A stretch of DNA of 64,000 nucleotides, taken from NCBI RefSeq assembly GCF_901000735.1, contig NC_081546.1:11361629-11425628 (forward strand). Reading direction: 5' to 3'. Both the position numbers and the translations under genes were made by a program. The stretch is from Corylus avellana. Lineage: Eukaryota > Streptophyta > Magnoliopsida > Fagales > Betulaceae. A model generated the notes under the pieces. The model was not told the origin of the DNA and made no database searches. It saw only the letters and a program-made list of their open reading frames with translations. Shown here one piece after another: positions 1 through 9,960 of this stretch (within the stretch, counting starts at the first letter, position 1; every line of letters starts with the position of its first letter).

Positions 1-14
1 TGAATTCTTACGTG

Positions 15-26
15 TGGTATCAGAGC
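15..26 (+). other. Primer-binding site, initiator-Met tRNA type
   Basis: TGGTATCAGAGC is the standard plant copia primer site, complementary to the 3' end of initiator methionine tRNA. It sits two bases after the LTR end, which fixes element polarity as plus. Confidence 0.88.
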
Positions 27-206
27 CTCTTCTATGCCATATTTGCTCAGTTTAATTTTTGAGATATGTCTGCTATAAAATTATAATTTTGTTTCAACAA
101 TATTTTATTTTGTTTATTGATTATTGAAACAAAAATATGGTGATGAGCATAAAGTATGGAACCCACGACCATGTTGATATATATTTTGTTTTGTTTTATT
201 TCTGTT

Positions 207-1092
207 GAAATTAAATGAAAGGCCATAACCACTTACTATTTTGTTTATGACCAAATTGCCCTCCTCTATTGTTTCTGTGAAACTTGGAACAAAACGTGGA
301 GATAGCCGACAGAAAAGCCAGCCAAAAGAATATCCACCGCCCATCGGAACCAGAACTTACCGGTTTCCCCACAGCAGCGGCATTGGCCGCATAAAGTGAG
401 CGCTGGCGGCCCGATGAGGACCGCTGGAGGCTCAAAGCAGCGGCAGCCCTGTACGGGCTGCCTGTGGGTAACGGCCGGTCGTCTGTTGCCGTCAGTGGCA
501 CTTTGCAGAATACAGCCGTGGAGGAAACCCCATACAGGGCCGCTGTGATGGAAAGAAACGGCAGCCCTATACGGCTGCCGAACTTCTGGCCGGAATGGTG
601 GCTGTATACCGGGCTTTTCCCTAAAAAAAAAAAAAAAAAAAAAAAAAGAGCTGGCTGACCACGGTTATGCGCAATTACCTTTCAGTCTGATCATAGTGGC
701 CCGTGGCATTAAGGTTATTTGGCCATGGAGCAACCCATGAATAGGAAGAATGCGTGGCTGACTAGGAACAAGTTGGACAAGGTTTTAGTGGGGATTTTAA
801 CCCATAAGGAAACCGGATCAAGTAAGCCCAATTCAGTTAAAAAAAAAAAAAAAAAAAAGGCCTGGGTAATTAAGTGGGCTTACCCTTAACGCAATAAGGT
901 GGCCTAACCCGATAAAGAAAGCAGATCCAATACAATGGCCCATTCGGATTTAAAAAAAAAAAAAAAAAAGAGGGAAGGAAGATGATTTGGGCTTATAGGG
1001 TGTAGAACTTGGGTTCTTAAGGTATAAAAGGCCTAAGGCTACTTTCAAGACCAGTAGGTTATGTAGATTATTATGTGCAACTATTACTTTTT
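207..1092. other. GC-rich block with three A-tracts, possible insertion in the copia leader
   Basis: Flanked by the same 12 bases, TTTATTTCTGTT, at 195-206 and 1093-1104, which could be a duplicated target or chance. Bases 340-600 are much richer in G+C than the surroundings and contain two small hairpins: GGCAGCCC/GGGCTGCC at 442-462 and CGGCAGCC/GGCTGCCG near 559-580. A-tracts lie at 623-647, 839-858 and 952-969. No coding frame is convincing and no transposon ends are clear. Confidence 0.4.
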
Positions 1093-1372
1093 TTTATTTC
1101 TGTTATGATTTAAAGTGTTCAATATTAAATTATTGTTTATTTAATACATGAACTTAAGGATATATTTATTCATTTATATTGTTTAAATATAAATTGCTTG
1201 ATGCCTGGACCTGAGAATAATTAACTAGGCCACATATGTTGGTAAATGTTTATGGTACTATTCAAAATTGTAATCGGAAAGCTCTGGCAAGGCAAGTCTT
1301 GGGACTTAAGTGTGCCGTTGTGCGCCCCCTCACTTACCTGAGACACTATCCGGTTGTATTTTGGAAAAATAC
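1093..1372 (+). repeat. Copia 5' leader block, also present at 11820-12105
   Basis: About 280 bp closely matching 11820-12105, both sharing the run ATATAAATTGCTTGA and a GCGCCCCCTCACTT-like stretch. It lies between the primer site and gag, so it is most simply leader sequence of this copia family. Confidence 0.75.
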
Positions 1373-1445
1373 CGTTTACCCACTGACATGTTGGTTTTGT
1401 CTTTTATTCTTGGGAACTTTAGTTTTGGCATCTATACAGTTATTG

Positions 1446-2194
1446 GATGTTAATGAAGTCGTGATTATCATAATAATTTTGGGAGAGCCACAGCATCCCG
1501 ATTTTATAATGATAATTGCATCAAGATCATATATGTGAACTTCATAAAGAAAATTAACATCATGTTGTAATTAATTCATAAATTTAATTACTAATCCCCA
1601 CAGGGACATTATTATTTTTATGAATTAATTAGAATAAGATAGTAAATTTAACTTTAAAAATAAAATTTTTCTTAGGCCCACAGGTACGGAGAATTTTATT
1701 TATTAATGTTAAATTTATTAGTCCTATTAATAAAGAGTAAATTTCATGCGTGATGCAACCTTTGCCCACAGGTAGGTTGAAATTTACTATTAAATTAGCA
1801 TTGGTTAATTTAAATAAATTCGATGTTAATGAAGTCGTAATTGTCATAATAATTTTTGGGAGACCCACAGCATCCTGATTTTATAATGACAATTGCATCA
1901 AGATTATATATATGAACTTCATAAAGAAAATTAACACCGTATTGTAATTAATTCATAAATTTAACTTGTCAATCCCCACAGGGACGTTTTTATTTTTATA
2001 AGTTAATTAGGATAAGATAGTAAATTTAACATTGAAAATAAAATTTCTCTTAGTCCCACAGGTACGGAAAATTTTATTTATTAATGCTAAATTTATTAGT
2101 CTTATTAATAAAGAGTAAATTTCATGCGTGATGCACCTTTGCCCACAGGTAGGTTGAAATTTACTATTAAATTAACATTGGTTAATTTAAATAA
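1446..2194 (+). repeat. Tandem duplication, 376-bp unit, in the copia leader
   Basis: Two head-to-tail copies begin at 1446 and 1822 (GATGTTAATGAAGTCG). They differ by scattered substitutions. Each copy contains four CCACAG-type motifs (near 1486, 1597, 1677, 1765; and 1866, 1976, 2055, 2143), most of them CCCACAGG, 80-110 bp apart, so the unit may itself have grown from a shorter repeat. Confidence 0.85.
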
Positions 2195-2599
2195 GGTTAT
2201 TTCATAGCATTAAAGTATATTATTTTTTTTGGTTATTGGATGTATTCCTACTGCTTTAATTATTATTATTTTATGTTCCAATAATTCATAGTGGTAATTT
2301 TTTTATTTTTTTATTTTTTTTTCTGACTGAAAAGAAAATGTGCTTTTCACTTTGGGGTATTTGGAGACTGAATTGGTGTTTCGTATGGACGAAATCAAGT
2401 ACGCCACATGAGATTATTAAACATGAACGATTGGAGTGATTTAAATCACTTAAGTTTCAACGTTCATGAAATCTCATATCAAGGAAAGCATTAGGGTTTT
2501 ATTCCTTAATGTTTTAGGGCCAAAGAAAGGTCATTGAGGAACATTTAGTGAGTTCCAATAAGGCTTTGGCCTGCACCCTAATAGAAAAGCTTTAAAGTC

Positions 2600-2985
2600 A
2601 AACCTTTTACAGTTTCAAAATGTGTGTAAGCATATTATGGAAATGAAGGACATAATAGCTCATTATCAAGTCCCTAAATGTTGAGATTTTGAGTTATTTT
2701 GGTCAATTTTATTTTCTCTCATCTAAATATGGTATTTTTTCAAAATATCTTGTGGCACACATACGGATAATTGGTCAATAAAGAAATTTCTAATCATGTG
2801 TGTTCAAGAAGATGAGAGACTAAGACATGATCAGAATCCAGAAGTTACTCATGTTAAGGGAAAGACCTTTATAGGCAATCATGTCCAATACTTAATGAAT
2901 GAGAACAAGGTGCCAACAAAGTGTTATGGCAATAAAATATTTGTTTCTCTTACACTAAGGAAATTGTGGGCATATAAAGAATGAT
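2600..2985 (+). pseudogene. Copia gag relic
   Basis: The plus strand reads KMKDIIAHYQVPKC near 2640-2682 and then, after a damaged stretch, MCVQEDERLRHD at 2796. These are typical of the copia gag capsid region just before the zinc knuckle. The following reading frame ends at 2984; the expected CCHC knuckle is degraded to a few residues (KCYGNK). Upstream bases 2330-2600 probably belong to the same gag but are too decayed to translate. Confidence 0.65.
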
Positions 2986-3779
2986 TGCATAAAGTATCAT
3001 AAATGACTTGAAATAAAGGTAATCTCATACATCTACTGTGTCATGAATCTCTTTTATTGACTCTTCTAAATACTGTGTGGATTGAATTTGGTTTAGCGGT
3101 CCACGTTGTCAACATAATGCAGGGTTTTCTAAATGATACTTGTTTACAATTGGAGGTTGTTGGGATCTATTGATTAATTTTAAAAATTCAGTTATGTTAT
3201 TTTGACCTTAATAATGTTTTTATATATTCCACGATTCTTTTAGAAAGTTAATTTCTATTTTAGTTTGTTAAAATCAAGTTTGAACATTATTAAAATTTTT
3301 GGGTGGAATATTAAATTAATTGTCTATTTAAAATTGATCTAGATCCCAATTTTTTTTTTTTGGAAAATTAATCCCTGCATATAAATGTTGACATAAAGCA
3401 GAGTCTTATGAATGAGAAAATCCTCTATGTTATGGCATTGGAGATTGGATATATCTCTATAAAGAATAAAAGGTCGATAAATGATAGAGTTTTATGACTC
3501 TTGAATTTTACTACCTTTGGTATTTATGTGGACTGCATTAAAGAAAAGTAGACCAACTATACCAATAAAGGTGCCAACAAAAGGATTTTTGAAATTCTTA
3601 AGATCATGTACAAGTGTAACATTTTTTATACTTTTTGCCTAAATGGTTAGAGATATCCTATCTCTTTCGGTAATAACCATATAAGGTTTATGTATCTCTA
3701 TCTTCTAAATCATAAGGTTGAGGCATTAAATGCTTTCAATACCTATAAGGTAGAAGTAGAGAAACATAACAAAACAAAA

Positions 3780-5057
3780 GTCAAGATCGTACGATCTGAT
3801 AGAGACAGATAGTATTATGGTAGGTACACGAAAAGGGGACATGAAATGTAATGTTATATTCTCCTAATGGAGTGAAGCCTTGAAAACCGCTGTGTATACA
3901 TTTAATTGGGTTCCATTCAGAGTTGTCCCTAAGACGCCTAAATTAAGGAATGAATGGAATCAAGTTCAAATTGTTTACATATGTGGGGTTGTCTTGCTAT
4001 AGTGCGGATTTATAATCCACACCTAAGGTAATTAGATTCAAGGACAACTAGCAGAATTTTATAGGTTATACAGTAAACTCCAAGGGTTTTAGGCTTTACT
4101 GTTCTTCATTTAGTCCTAGAATTGTTGAGTATAGATATTCAAAATTTTGAGAGGACACTAAACTTAGTGGAAGTGCTTATCCTCAAGGGATTGAATTAGA
4201 TGAAGCACAAGAGTTGACTGAAGCCCCTTCACATGAAGGTGTTTGATTGTGCTTAAAGAAAATCAAATTGATTATCTTGAACCACAATCGGTTTCAGAAC
4301 AGTCAACTCATAAGGAACAAGTTCAGAATGAACCTACTCAGACTTTGTCAAAAGTAAATGAAGTAGGATTAAGAAGATTCTCTAGAATAAGGTGACCAAC
4401 AATCTCTAGTGATTATGTTGTATACTTCCTGGAGTTTGATTTTATGTTAGACCTAAGGACGATCCAAAAATTGTTTTCACATCATTTTGGGTAGAGATAA
4501 CTTCACATTGTGTTTCAATGCCATGAAGGAGGAGATGAAATCATTGGCTAAAATTCAAGTCTGTAATCTTGTTGACTTACTAAAGGGAGTTGTAGCCATA
4601 GGCTGCAAATGGGTTTACAAAACCTAAAAGGATGCTTCTGGGTAATGTTGAACAATATAAAGCTAGACTTGTAGCCAATAATTTTACTCAAAAGGAAGGC
4701 ATTGATTGTCATGGTATGAGTAGCTCATTTTAGTTTAGAGCTATATCAAAAGGATGTGAAAACAATTTTCCTGAATGAGGATCTTAAGGAGGAGGTGTAC
4801 ATAAAACAACTTAAAGGTTTTTTTTGATAACAATCAGAAAGCTTACAAATTAAGGATATCTATTTATGGACTAAGATGGGACTCTCACTAGTGGTATATA
4901 ATTTTTTTACAAGGTTATTGCCTCACATGGTTTTATTGAGAACTTTGTTAATCATTGTATATACCTTAAGGTCAGTGGGAGTAAAATTACATTTCTTTTA
5001 GTCCTATATATAGATAATATTTTGTTTGCAAGCACTAATTTAGGTTTGCTACATAAA
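3780..5057 (+). pseudogene. Copia integrase and reverse transcriptase relic
   Basis: Near 3783 the plus strand encodes KIVRSDRDR, matching the integrase segment that normally reads KxxRSDxGGE, and near 3890 a VPFRVVPKTP stretch typical of copia integrase. From about 4600 it reads GCKWVYK-like sequence, then QYKARLVANNFTQKEGID, the opening of copia reverse transcriptase, and near 4985 LVLYIDNILFAS, the degraded YVDD catalytic loop (here YIDN). Many stops and shifts separate these islands. The relic is interrupted at 5057 by the Pack-type element and resumes at 6577. Confidence 0.8.
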
Positions 5058-5074
5058 GGCTTTGTTTGGCAACA

Positions 5075-5112
5075 GCCTTGACCCAGACACTGTTCAGTGT
5101 CTGGGTCAAGGC
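5075..5112. repeat. Perfect 18-bp-arm hairpin abutting the left terminal repeat
   Basis: GCCTTGACCCAGACACTG, a TT loop, then the exact reverse complement. The outer GCC overlaps the end of the terminal inverted repeat. No counterpart is seen at the right end, where only CCTGGGTTATGGC survives. Confidence 0.9.
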
Positions 5113-5244
5113 TCGGTTTTTGGGGTAAAAATTTACCCACTTTTCCCCATTATGCCCCTATCTCTTACGGATTGAAACAGGCCCCTTTTTGTGTCTTTCC
5201 CACGTTGAACAAAGGAAAAAGGCCAGCGTCTCCCCAACACAGTG

Positions 5245-5385
5245 CCCCTCACACGCGTCTGAAGCTGCCTAAGGAAAACCATTTCTGATTTCTCGCCCCC
5301 GCACTCCCTGCGCTTTGTTTGCAAAATTTCTTCCCCCCTCACACGCGTCCGAAGCTACCTAAGGAAAACCATTTCTGATTTCTCT
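5245..5385 (+). repeat. 50-bp direct repeat, period 91, upstream of the captured kinase start
   Basis: The segments at 5245-5294 and 5336-5385 share CCCCTCACACGCGT and AAGGAAAACCATTTCTG with two mismatches (CTG/CCG and GCT/ACT). It lies in the transposon's subterminal or captured 5' UTR sequence. Confidence 0.85.
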
Positions 5386-5695
5386 CAAAGCTCTCCCAAC
5401 TTCAAAGCCAAGACTCTTCCCTTTTATTAAACCACAATCCAGAAGTTGGCTTTTTTTTCTTTTTCTTTGTCTCCTCATCCTCTTCATATTCTTCTCTGGA
5501 TCCCCCATCTAGGTTTTGTTTTCAGCTCTGAATATCTTGATCCACTTTTCCCCTGAATATCCAGCATATTCAGCAGTCCTTCTGTTTTTCATCTGGGTCT
5601 TATTCCTTTTCCATCTTTTTCCCAGAAAGTCAACTGAATTTCTGATCCAAAACCTCAAAGTTTATCTCTTTCCTGAAAACTAGTCATTGAAAGAT

Positions 5696-6103
5696 ATGGG
5701 TGTTTGTCTAAGCAAAGGCAAAAGTTCAGAGCGAACACAAAATGGTTACAGATCAGGAGGTGGTTCTGGTATGCACTACCAGAAAACCCATGAAGTGGTT
5801 CACCAATCCAGAGCCCCAGTCCAACAACAACCCCACCAATTGCCAGAAAAAAGGGCCCAGTCGGCTCAGCAGGCCGCGCAGCCGGCGTCAAGGCCATCTG
5901 TTCCGGCTCCAAGCCCAAGACCTGTCCACCGGCCAGATGCAATTCTTGGCAAATCATATGAGGATATTAAGTAGTTGTATAGCATTGGGAAAGAATTGGG
6001 TAGAGGTCAATTTGGGGTCACTTATCTTTGTACTGAGAATTCAACTGGAAGGCAGTATGCTTGCAAATCAATATCCAAGAGGAAGCTTGTTAGTAAGAAT
6101 TTT
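5696..6103 (+). pseudogene. Captured 5' end of a calcium-dependent protein kinase gene
   Basis: The frame from ATG 5696 starts MGVCLSKGK, the myristoylation (Gly2) and acylation (Cys4) leader of CDPKs. A Gln/Pro/Ser-rich variable domain follows, then the start of the kinase N-lobe: ILGKSYEDIK, a stop [20 protein letters not shown] (glycine loop) and [15 protein letters not shown], which includes the ATP-binding lysine. The match stops after SKN at about 6103, so the rest of the kinase, autoinhibitory and EF-hand regions (about 400 residues) are absent. Roughly 300 bp of pyrimidine-rich sequence upstream looks like the donor gene's 5' UTR. One in-frame stop makes it non-coding as a kinase. Identification by motif is firm; the donor paralogue is unknown. 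Confidence 0.88.
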
Positions 6104-6245
6104 TGAACCCTCACAAGACACCAAACAACAACCGAAACGCCAGAAACAATGGCCCCAAATTCTGAGGAAAAAGCAACCTAAGCGAAAGGAATTCAAAAAA
6201 GAACGACACATGGGGAGAAAAAGAAACGGAAATTCAGGCTCTTAC

Positions 6246-6303
6246 CTTGTTGTCGCGCGCTGATTTTCCCCCTGCTCGAAACAGAGCTCACGTCCGAAGC
6301 CAT
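6246..6303 (-). pseudogene. Second captured exon start inside the Pack-type element
   Basis: On the minus strand an ATG at 6303 opens 19 codons, MASDVSSVSSRGKISARQQ, ending at a splice donor, AACAAG|GTAAGAG. About 150 bp of C/T-rich sequence upstream (6304-6460) resembles a 5' UTR, and the region beyond the donor resembles intron. This is opposite in direction to the kinase fragment. I do not recognise the gene; the reading rests on the start, donor and base composition only. Confidence 0.45.
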
Positions 6304-6576
6304 GGTGAAACGGGAACGAGAGGCTGTATTTTCGGAAGGGGTGGAGGGTGAAACGGCAGCTGTTAATATTCGTAGGGGGATGGGTGCTTCAGTCGTTCAG
6401 GAGAAGCCACGGAGATGGAGAGCGGGCTGGAGGATTTTGAGAAGCTAGGGGAAAACAGACGCTGTGCACGGACGGTTTTGGGAGAAATATAATCAAGGGC
6501 AAAAGTGTAAAGACATATAAGGAAAAAGACAAATACAGTGTTGAGGCCTGGGTTATGGCTGTTGCCAAACGCCCCC

Positions 6577-7250
6577 AAAGTTCCTCTCACTAAAGTTTTA
6601 GGAGAGATTCAGAATCAAGAACTATGAATCTTTAGGAGCACCTATTATTAAAGGGGATAATGTCCCAAAATGTATTGGAACAAAGGCAGATATTCCATGT
6701 GTATGCACAGGTCTACATTAGACCTGACATTGAAATAGCAGTTGGACTATTGGGTCAATATAGTATTGTGGAATACGCAATGAACCAAGAACTACAGTTT
6801 GACCTAAAGATACACTTACCATTTGGTGGTGTTTGTTCATGCTTGATTTTTGCTAAATGTGTAGATAGTAGAGAATCAACTTCAGTATATATGTACTGAA
6901 GATACAGTAAGCAAACTACAGCTGCTGCATCTACCATGAAAGCAAAAGTTATTACATGCTGTGAATTAATTACACAGGCTTATGGTTGAGACATTTTTGT
7001 TAAAGGTCTCAAGATTGTCGATTTTATAGCTAGACCCATAAAGATCTTCTGAGTTAATTATACTATAGTTATCTTTTCTAAGAATAAACTAAGTAGAAGC
7101 AGAAGTACGTATATCGACATAAAGTATCTCAAAGAGAACATTAAGTGATATGAAGTGTCTATTGAGCATATAAGTATTGAATTAATGATTGCGGATCCCA
7201 TGACTAAAGGTTTACCGGTAAAGAAAGTATAAAGTCATGTGGAATATATA
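6577..7250 (+). pseudogene. Copia RNase H relic (continuation after the insert)
   Basis: From 6660 the plus strand reads AQVYIRPDIEIAVGLLGQY, the conserved copia segment that precedes RNase H (usually TRPDI...VG.LGRY). Near 6870 DSRESTSVYMY corresponds to the usual RRSTSGY motif. Near 7085-7230 RSRSTYIDIKYL and IADPMTKGLPVKKV match the C-terminal pol segments. Stops and shifts are frequent. Confidence 0.85.
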
Positions 7251-7613
7251 AGATTCATTAATTCATTTGTGCTTAGTTTCTCTTTAATTGGTCTATAGAC
7301 ATAAAGGTTATGTTATAAAGATTTTTGTGCGCATATATATCATTCTTATCCGTGGGGATAAAATTAAAGTTGGACCCGAATGACTTATAGGAAGTTCATT
7401 CATAAAGTACATTATCCATAAGGTACTCATTTAGGGAGGTATTGCACATCGTGATACATGGAAGGTACGGCTTATCATATAAAATTTTTACCGCCATGAT
7501 TCGTGTGCGGTATTCCTTGAATGAGTGGGAGGATTCCATGAATGGTTGGAATAAATAAAGTATTGGCCATATCATAGAATTGAACACCATAAGGAATTTA
7601 TGTGTCATAAGGG

Positions 7614-7626
7614 CCAAATGGGAGAA
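7614..7626 (+). other. Polypurine tract before the 3' LTR
   Basis: AAATGGGAGAA immediately precedes the LTR start TGTAAGAAATTCC, the normal plus-strand primer position in an LTR retrotransposon. Confidence 0.7.
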
Positions 7627-8123
7627 TGTAAGAAATTCCATTTAAAGTATGTCCCTTATGTCACATATATTATTGTAATTATAAAATATATATAATTACG
7701 GTGTTCAGTAATTTATTCCAATTAAAGTTTATTGTGTAAAATCAAATATTCTGAATTAAATTACTGATTTAATTCTTGTGGAACAAGTATTTGATTTTAT
7801 TACTGATTTTATTTTGTGGAATCAATTAGCTGTATTGATTTGATTTTTATTCCTTGATAGGAGGAATAATTAAGGTAACAGTTCTAATTGAGGGTCCCCT
7901 GACCTACTTATAAATATGGCATGTGTATTCCATCAATTGACACTCACTGGTAGGCATAGGTCAAAAGAACCTCTCAATATTTTTTGTTTTCTAGATTTGG
8001 TTGCTGTGAAACTGTTCTTCAATTGGCTTGAGCAAAAGCATGGCTAGAGGTATTTATATAATTATTCATTCCGCTGCTAATTTTATTGTCAATTAGCATT
8101 TAATTATATATTGAATTCTAACA
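7627..8123 (+). repeat. 3' LTR of the copia element
   Basis: Starts TGTAAGAAATTCC after a purine tract and ends TTGAATTCTAACA, a TG...CA boundary of 497 bp. Its last bases match the window's first 12 bases. A TATA-like TTATAAATATG lies near 7909. A truncated sister copy begins at 11642. Confidence 0.82.
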
Positions 8124-8460
8124 CAAATTTAATTGGAGTTTACTTGAATAAAAATTAAATATGCTTGATGTTGATATATATGGACTGATTAATAAGCTTG
8201 TGATTCGATTCAATGATTAATTTGGAGGAGAATATTTGAATATATGAGATGGGTTAATATGAGTCATATGACATGAATTAATAGGTGGGTGATGAATCGA
8301 TACATAAGATATATAAGAGTGTCATGACATGCATCACACAACATTCAATTAAGCGTAAAAAGAAATGAAGACTTTTCTTTTAATTAGTTTGTTTGATTCT
8401 ATGTTGGATTTCCATGAATCTCGATCCATGAAACAGAGATTCTTTTGTTTCTTCTGTGAG
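8124..8460. other. AT-rich spacer, no gene seen
   Basis: Lies between the copia LTR and the next copia pol relic. It holds no frame of interest and no recognisable transposon ends. Confidence 0.6.
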
Positions 8461-9486
8461 CGTTATAAAGCCCGTTTGGTAGCAAAAGGTTTTACTCATT
8501 GAATGATTAGATTACCCTGAGACACTAGCACATGTGGCAAAATTGGTGACTGTTCGAACCTTGCTTTCTATTGTATCCACCAAGCAATGGTCCCTACATC
8601 AACTTGACATTAATAATGCCTTTTTACAAGGCAATCTTAATGAAGAGGTATATATGATACTTCCACCTGGGTTTTGCCAAAAGGGGGAGACACGGATTTG
8701 TAAACTGAACAAATCTATCTATGGGTTGAAGCAAACATCACATCAGTGGTTTGCAAAATTTTCATCTACCATTATGCAAGCTGGTTTTTCTGGATCTAAG
8801 TCTGATTATTCATTGTTTTTTAATCATAATGGCAATTCTTCTACTTTTGTCTTGGTCTATTTAGATGACATCATCATTTAAGGAAACGATGATTTGGCTA
8901 TTAACCAGCTCAAGCAATTTCTCGAGAAGAAATTCTTTATCAAGGATTTAGGAAAGCTTAAATATTTTCTTGGCACAGAGGTTGTCTGTTCGAAAAAGAG
9001 CATATTTCTTTTTCAAAAGAAATACATCTTAGACATTCTCAAGGATACTGGTTTGATTGGAGGATGTGTCTCTGATTTTCCTATGGAGCAACACTTGTGT
9101 TTATCGCTAGATGATGGGACTTTACTTCCTGACCCCACTCCTTATCGTTGATTGGTGGGACGTCTTATATATCTTACTGTTACAAGACTTGCTATTAATT
9201 ATTCGGTCAATATTCTTAGTTTATGCATTTTCCTCGAACGGCTCATTCTATTGGTAAGGGGATTTTTTTTTATCATCATAGAGTACTATTCATTTGCAAG
9301 GTTATTGTGATTCAAATTGGGCGGAGTGTCCCGTTACTCGACGATCTAGTACCATATGCTATTGCATTTTTCTTGGTACCAATCTCATTTCTTAGAAAAC
9401 CAAGAAGCAAGCTACAGTTTTTTGGTGGTCTTCTGCTGAAGCTGAATATCAAGCCATGGCTACTTTAACATGTGAGCTTCAATGGT

Positions 9487-9630
9487 TAAAATATTTGTTG
9501 TGCGATATGGGTATTTCTCACTCTTCTCCAATCACAATATTTTGTGACAACCAAGCTGCCTTACACATCACTAAAATATTTGTTGTGCGATATGGGTATT
9601 TCTCACTCTTCTCCAATCACAATATTTTGT
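9487..9630 (+). repeat. 85-bp-period duplication inside RNase H
   Basis: The 59-bp segments 9487-9545 and 9572-9630 are identical and separated by 26 bp. Both encode KYLLCDMGISHSSPITIFC. The second copy inserts extra residues before HERTKHIEID, so it is a mutation of the relic and not part of the family protein. Confidence 0.92.
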
Positions 9631-9792
9631 AACAATTCAGTCTTCCACGAACGCACCAAGCATATAGAAATCGATTGTCACTTTGTTCGGAAAAAGCTAC
9701 AGTCCAAACTCATTGCTTGGAGATATATATACCTGCATCTAATCAATTTGTGGATGTATTCACAAAGCCATTGGATAAAGATGCATTTCATG

Positions 9793-9901
9793 TTCTCAAG
9801 AGGTAGTTCAATCGGCTGAAACCACGCTTAATGAAGCGGATGTCACTAGTTCGAATCCCCCTCCCCCTCTTGTGCGGACATGTCAAAAAAAAAAAAAAAA
9901 A
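9793..9901 (+). mobile_element. tRNA-derived SINE with 16-bp target duplication
   Basis: The body opens TTCTCAAGAGGTAGTTCAAT, includes a box-B-like AGTTCGAATCC at about 9848-9858, and ends GGACATGTC plus a 17-base A-tract. It is flanked by AAAGATGCATTTCATG at 9777-9792 and 9899-9914. Removing one repeat and the body restores the copia frame (KPLDKDAFHGL). A sibling lies at 25958-26074. No known family name is assigned. Confidence 0.88.
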
Positions 9902-9960
9902 GATGCATTTCATGGTTTAACCCAGACATTCAATTGTATTTAGTTAGCCTTGAATAATCT

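Larger units (their letters stand above)
5058..6576. mobile_element. Pack-type DNA transposon carrying two captured gene starts
   Basis: About 1.5 kb bounded by inverted ends: GGCTTTGTTTGGCAACAGCC at 5058 and, reversed at the right end, GGGGGCGTTTGGCAACAGCC. Fifteen terminal bases are identical. Both flanks have AAA, which may be a 3-bp target duplication; the copia RT and RNase H relics join across the insert. The G+C-rich interior contains a kinase gene start on plus and an unrelated exon on minus, and no transposase. End sequence resembles PIF/Harbinger or hAT elements, but the TSD does not settle the superfamily. Confidence 0.75.
1..8123 (+). mobile_element. Decayed Ty1/copia LTR retrotransposon
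   Basis: The first 12 bases match the end of the LTR at 7627-8123 (TGAATTCT...), and an initiator-Met primer site follows two bases later, so the window opens at the end of a 5' LTR. Internal relics appear in copia order: gag (about 2600-2985), integrase and reverse transcriptase (3780-5057), and RNase H (6577-7250). A purine-rich tract and the 3' LTR follow. All reading frames carry many stops and shifts. The inside is about 7.6 kb, longer than a usual copia interior, because of the Pack-type transposon at 5058-6576 and probably the GC-rich block at 207-1092. The left TSD lies outside the window. The assignment to Ty1/copia is firm; the lineage is not resolved. Confidence 0.85.
8461..9960 (+). 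pseudogene. Second copia pol relic, reverse transcriptase to RNase H
   Basis: The frames read RYKARLVAKGFTH, then NNAFLQGNLNEEVYMILPPG, KSIYGLKQTSHQWF and LVYLDDIII, with an intact YLDD catalytic motif followed by a stop. After a short shift come FFIKDLGKLKYFLG and, near 9440, SSAEAEYQAMATLTCELQWL of RNase H, then ERTKHIEIDCHFVR. Frames are broken by stops at 8879, 9149 and later. A 59-bp stretch is duplicated (9487-9630) and a SINE splits the FTKPLDKDAFHGL segment. It belongs to a different copia family from the flanking element, which it lies downstream of, and no 5' half is present. Confidence 0.88.

Noticed and set aside
464..658. 64-codon plus-strand frame in the GC-rich block
   Set aside because: Ends in a poly-lysine run from an A-tract and lies over hairpins; no homology to any protein family I know.
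195..1104. TTTATTTCTGTT repeat as a 12-bp TSD for the 207-1092 block
   Set aside because: No terminal repeats inside it and the word is low-complexity; kept only as a hint.
5655..5957. 100-codon minus-strand frame over the kinase fragment
   Set aside because: Mirror of the captured CDPK sequence, which is clearly coding on plus.
5742..6263. 173-codon plus-strand frame
   Set aside because: Frame-shifted shadow of the CDPK fragment continuing into non-coding sequence.
9793..9870. Possible tRNA gene (TTCGAATCC box B)
   Set aside because: Does not fold as a cloverleaf; TSD and A-tail show it is a SINE.
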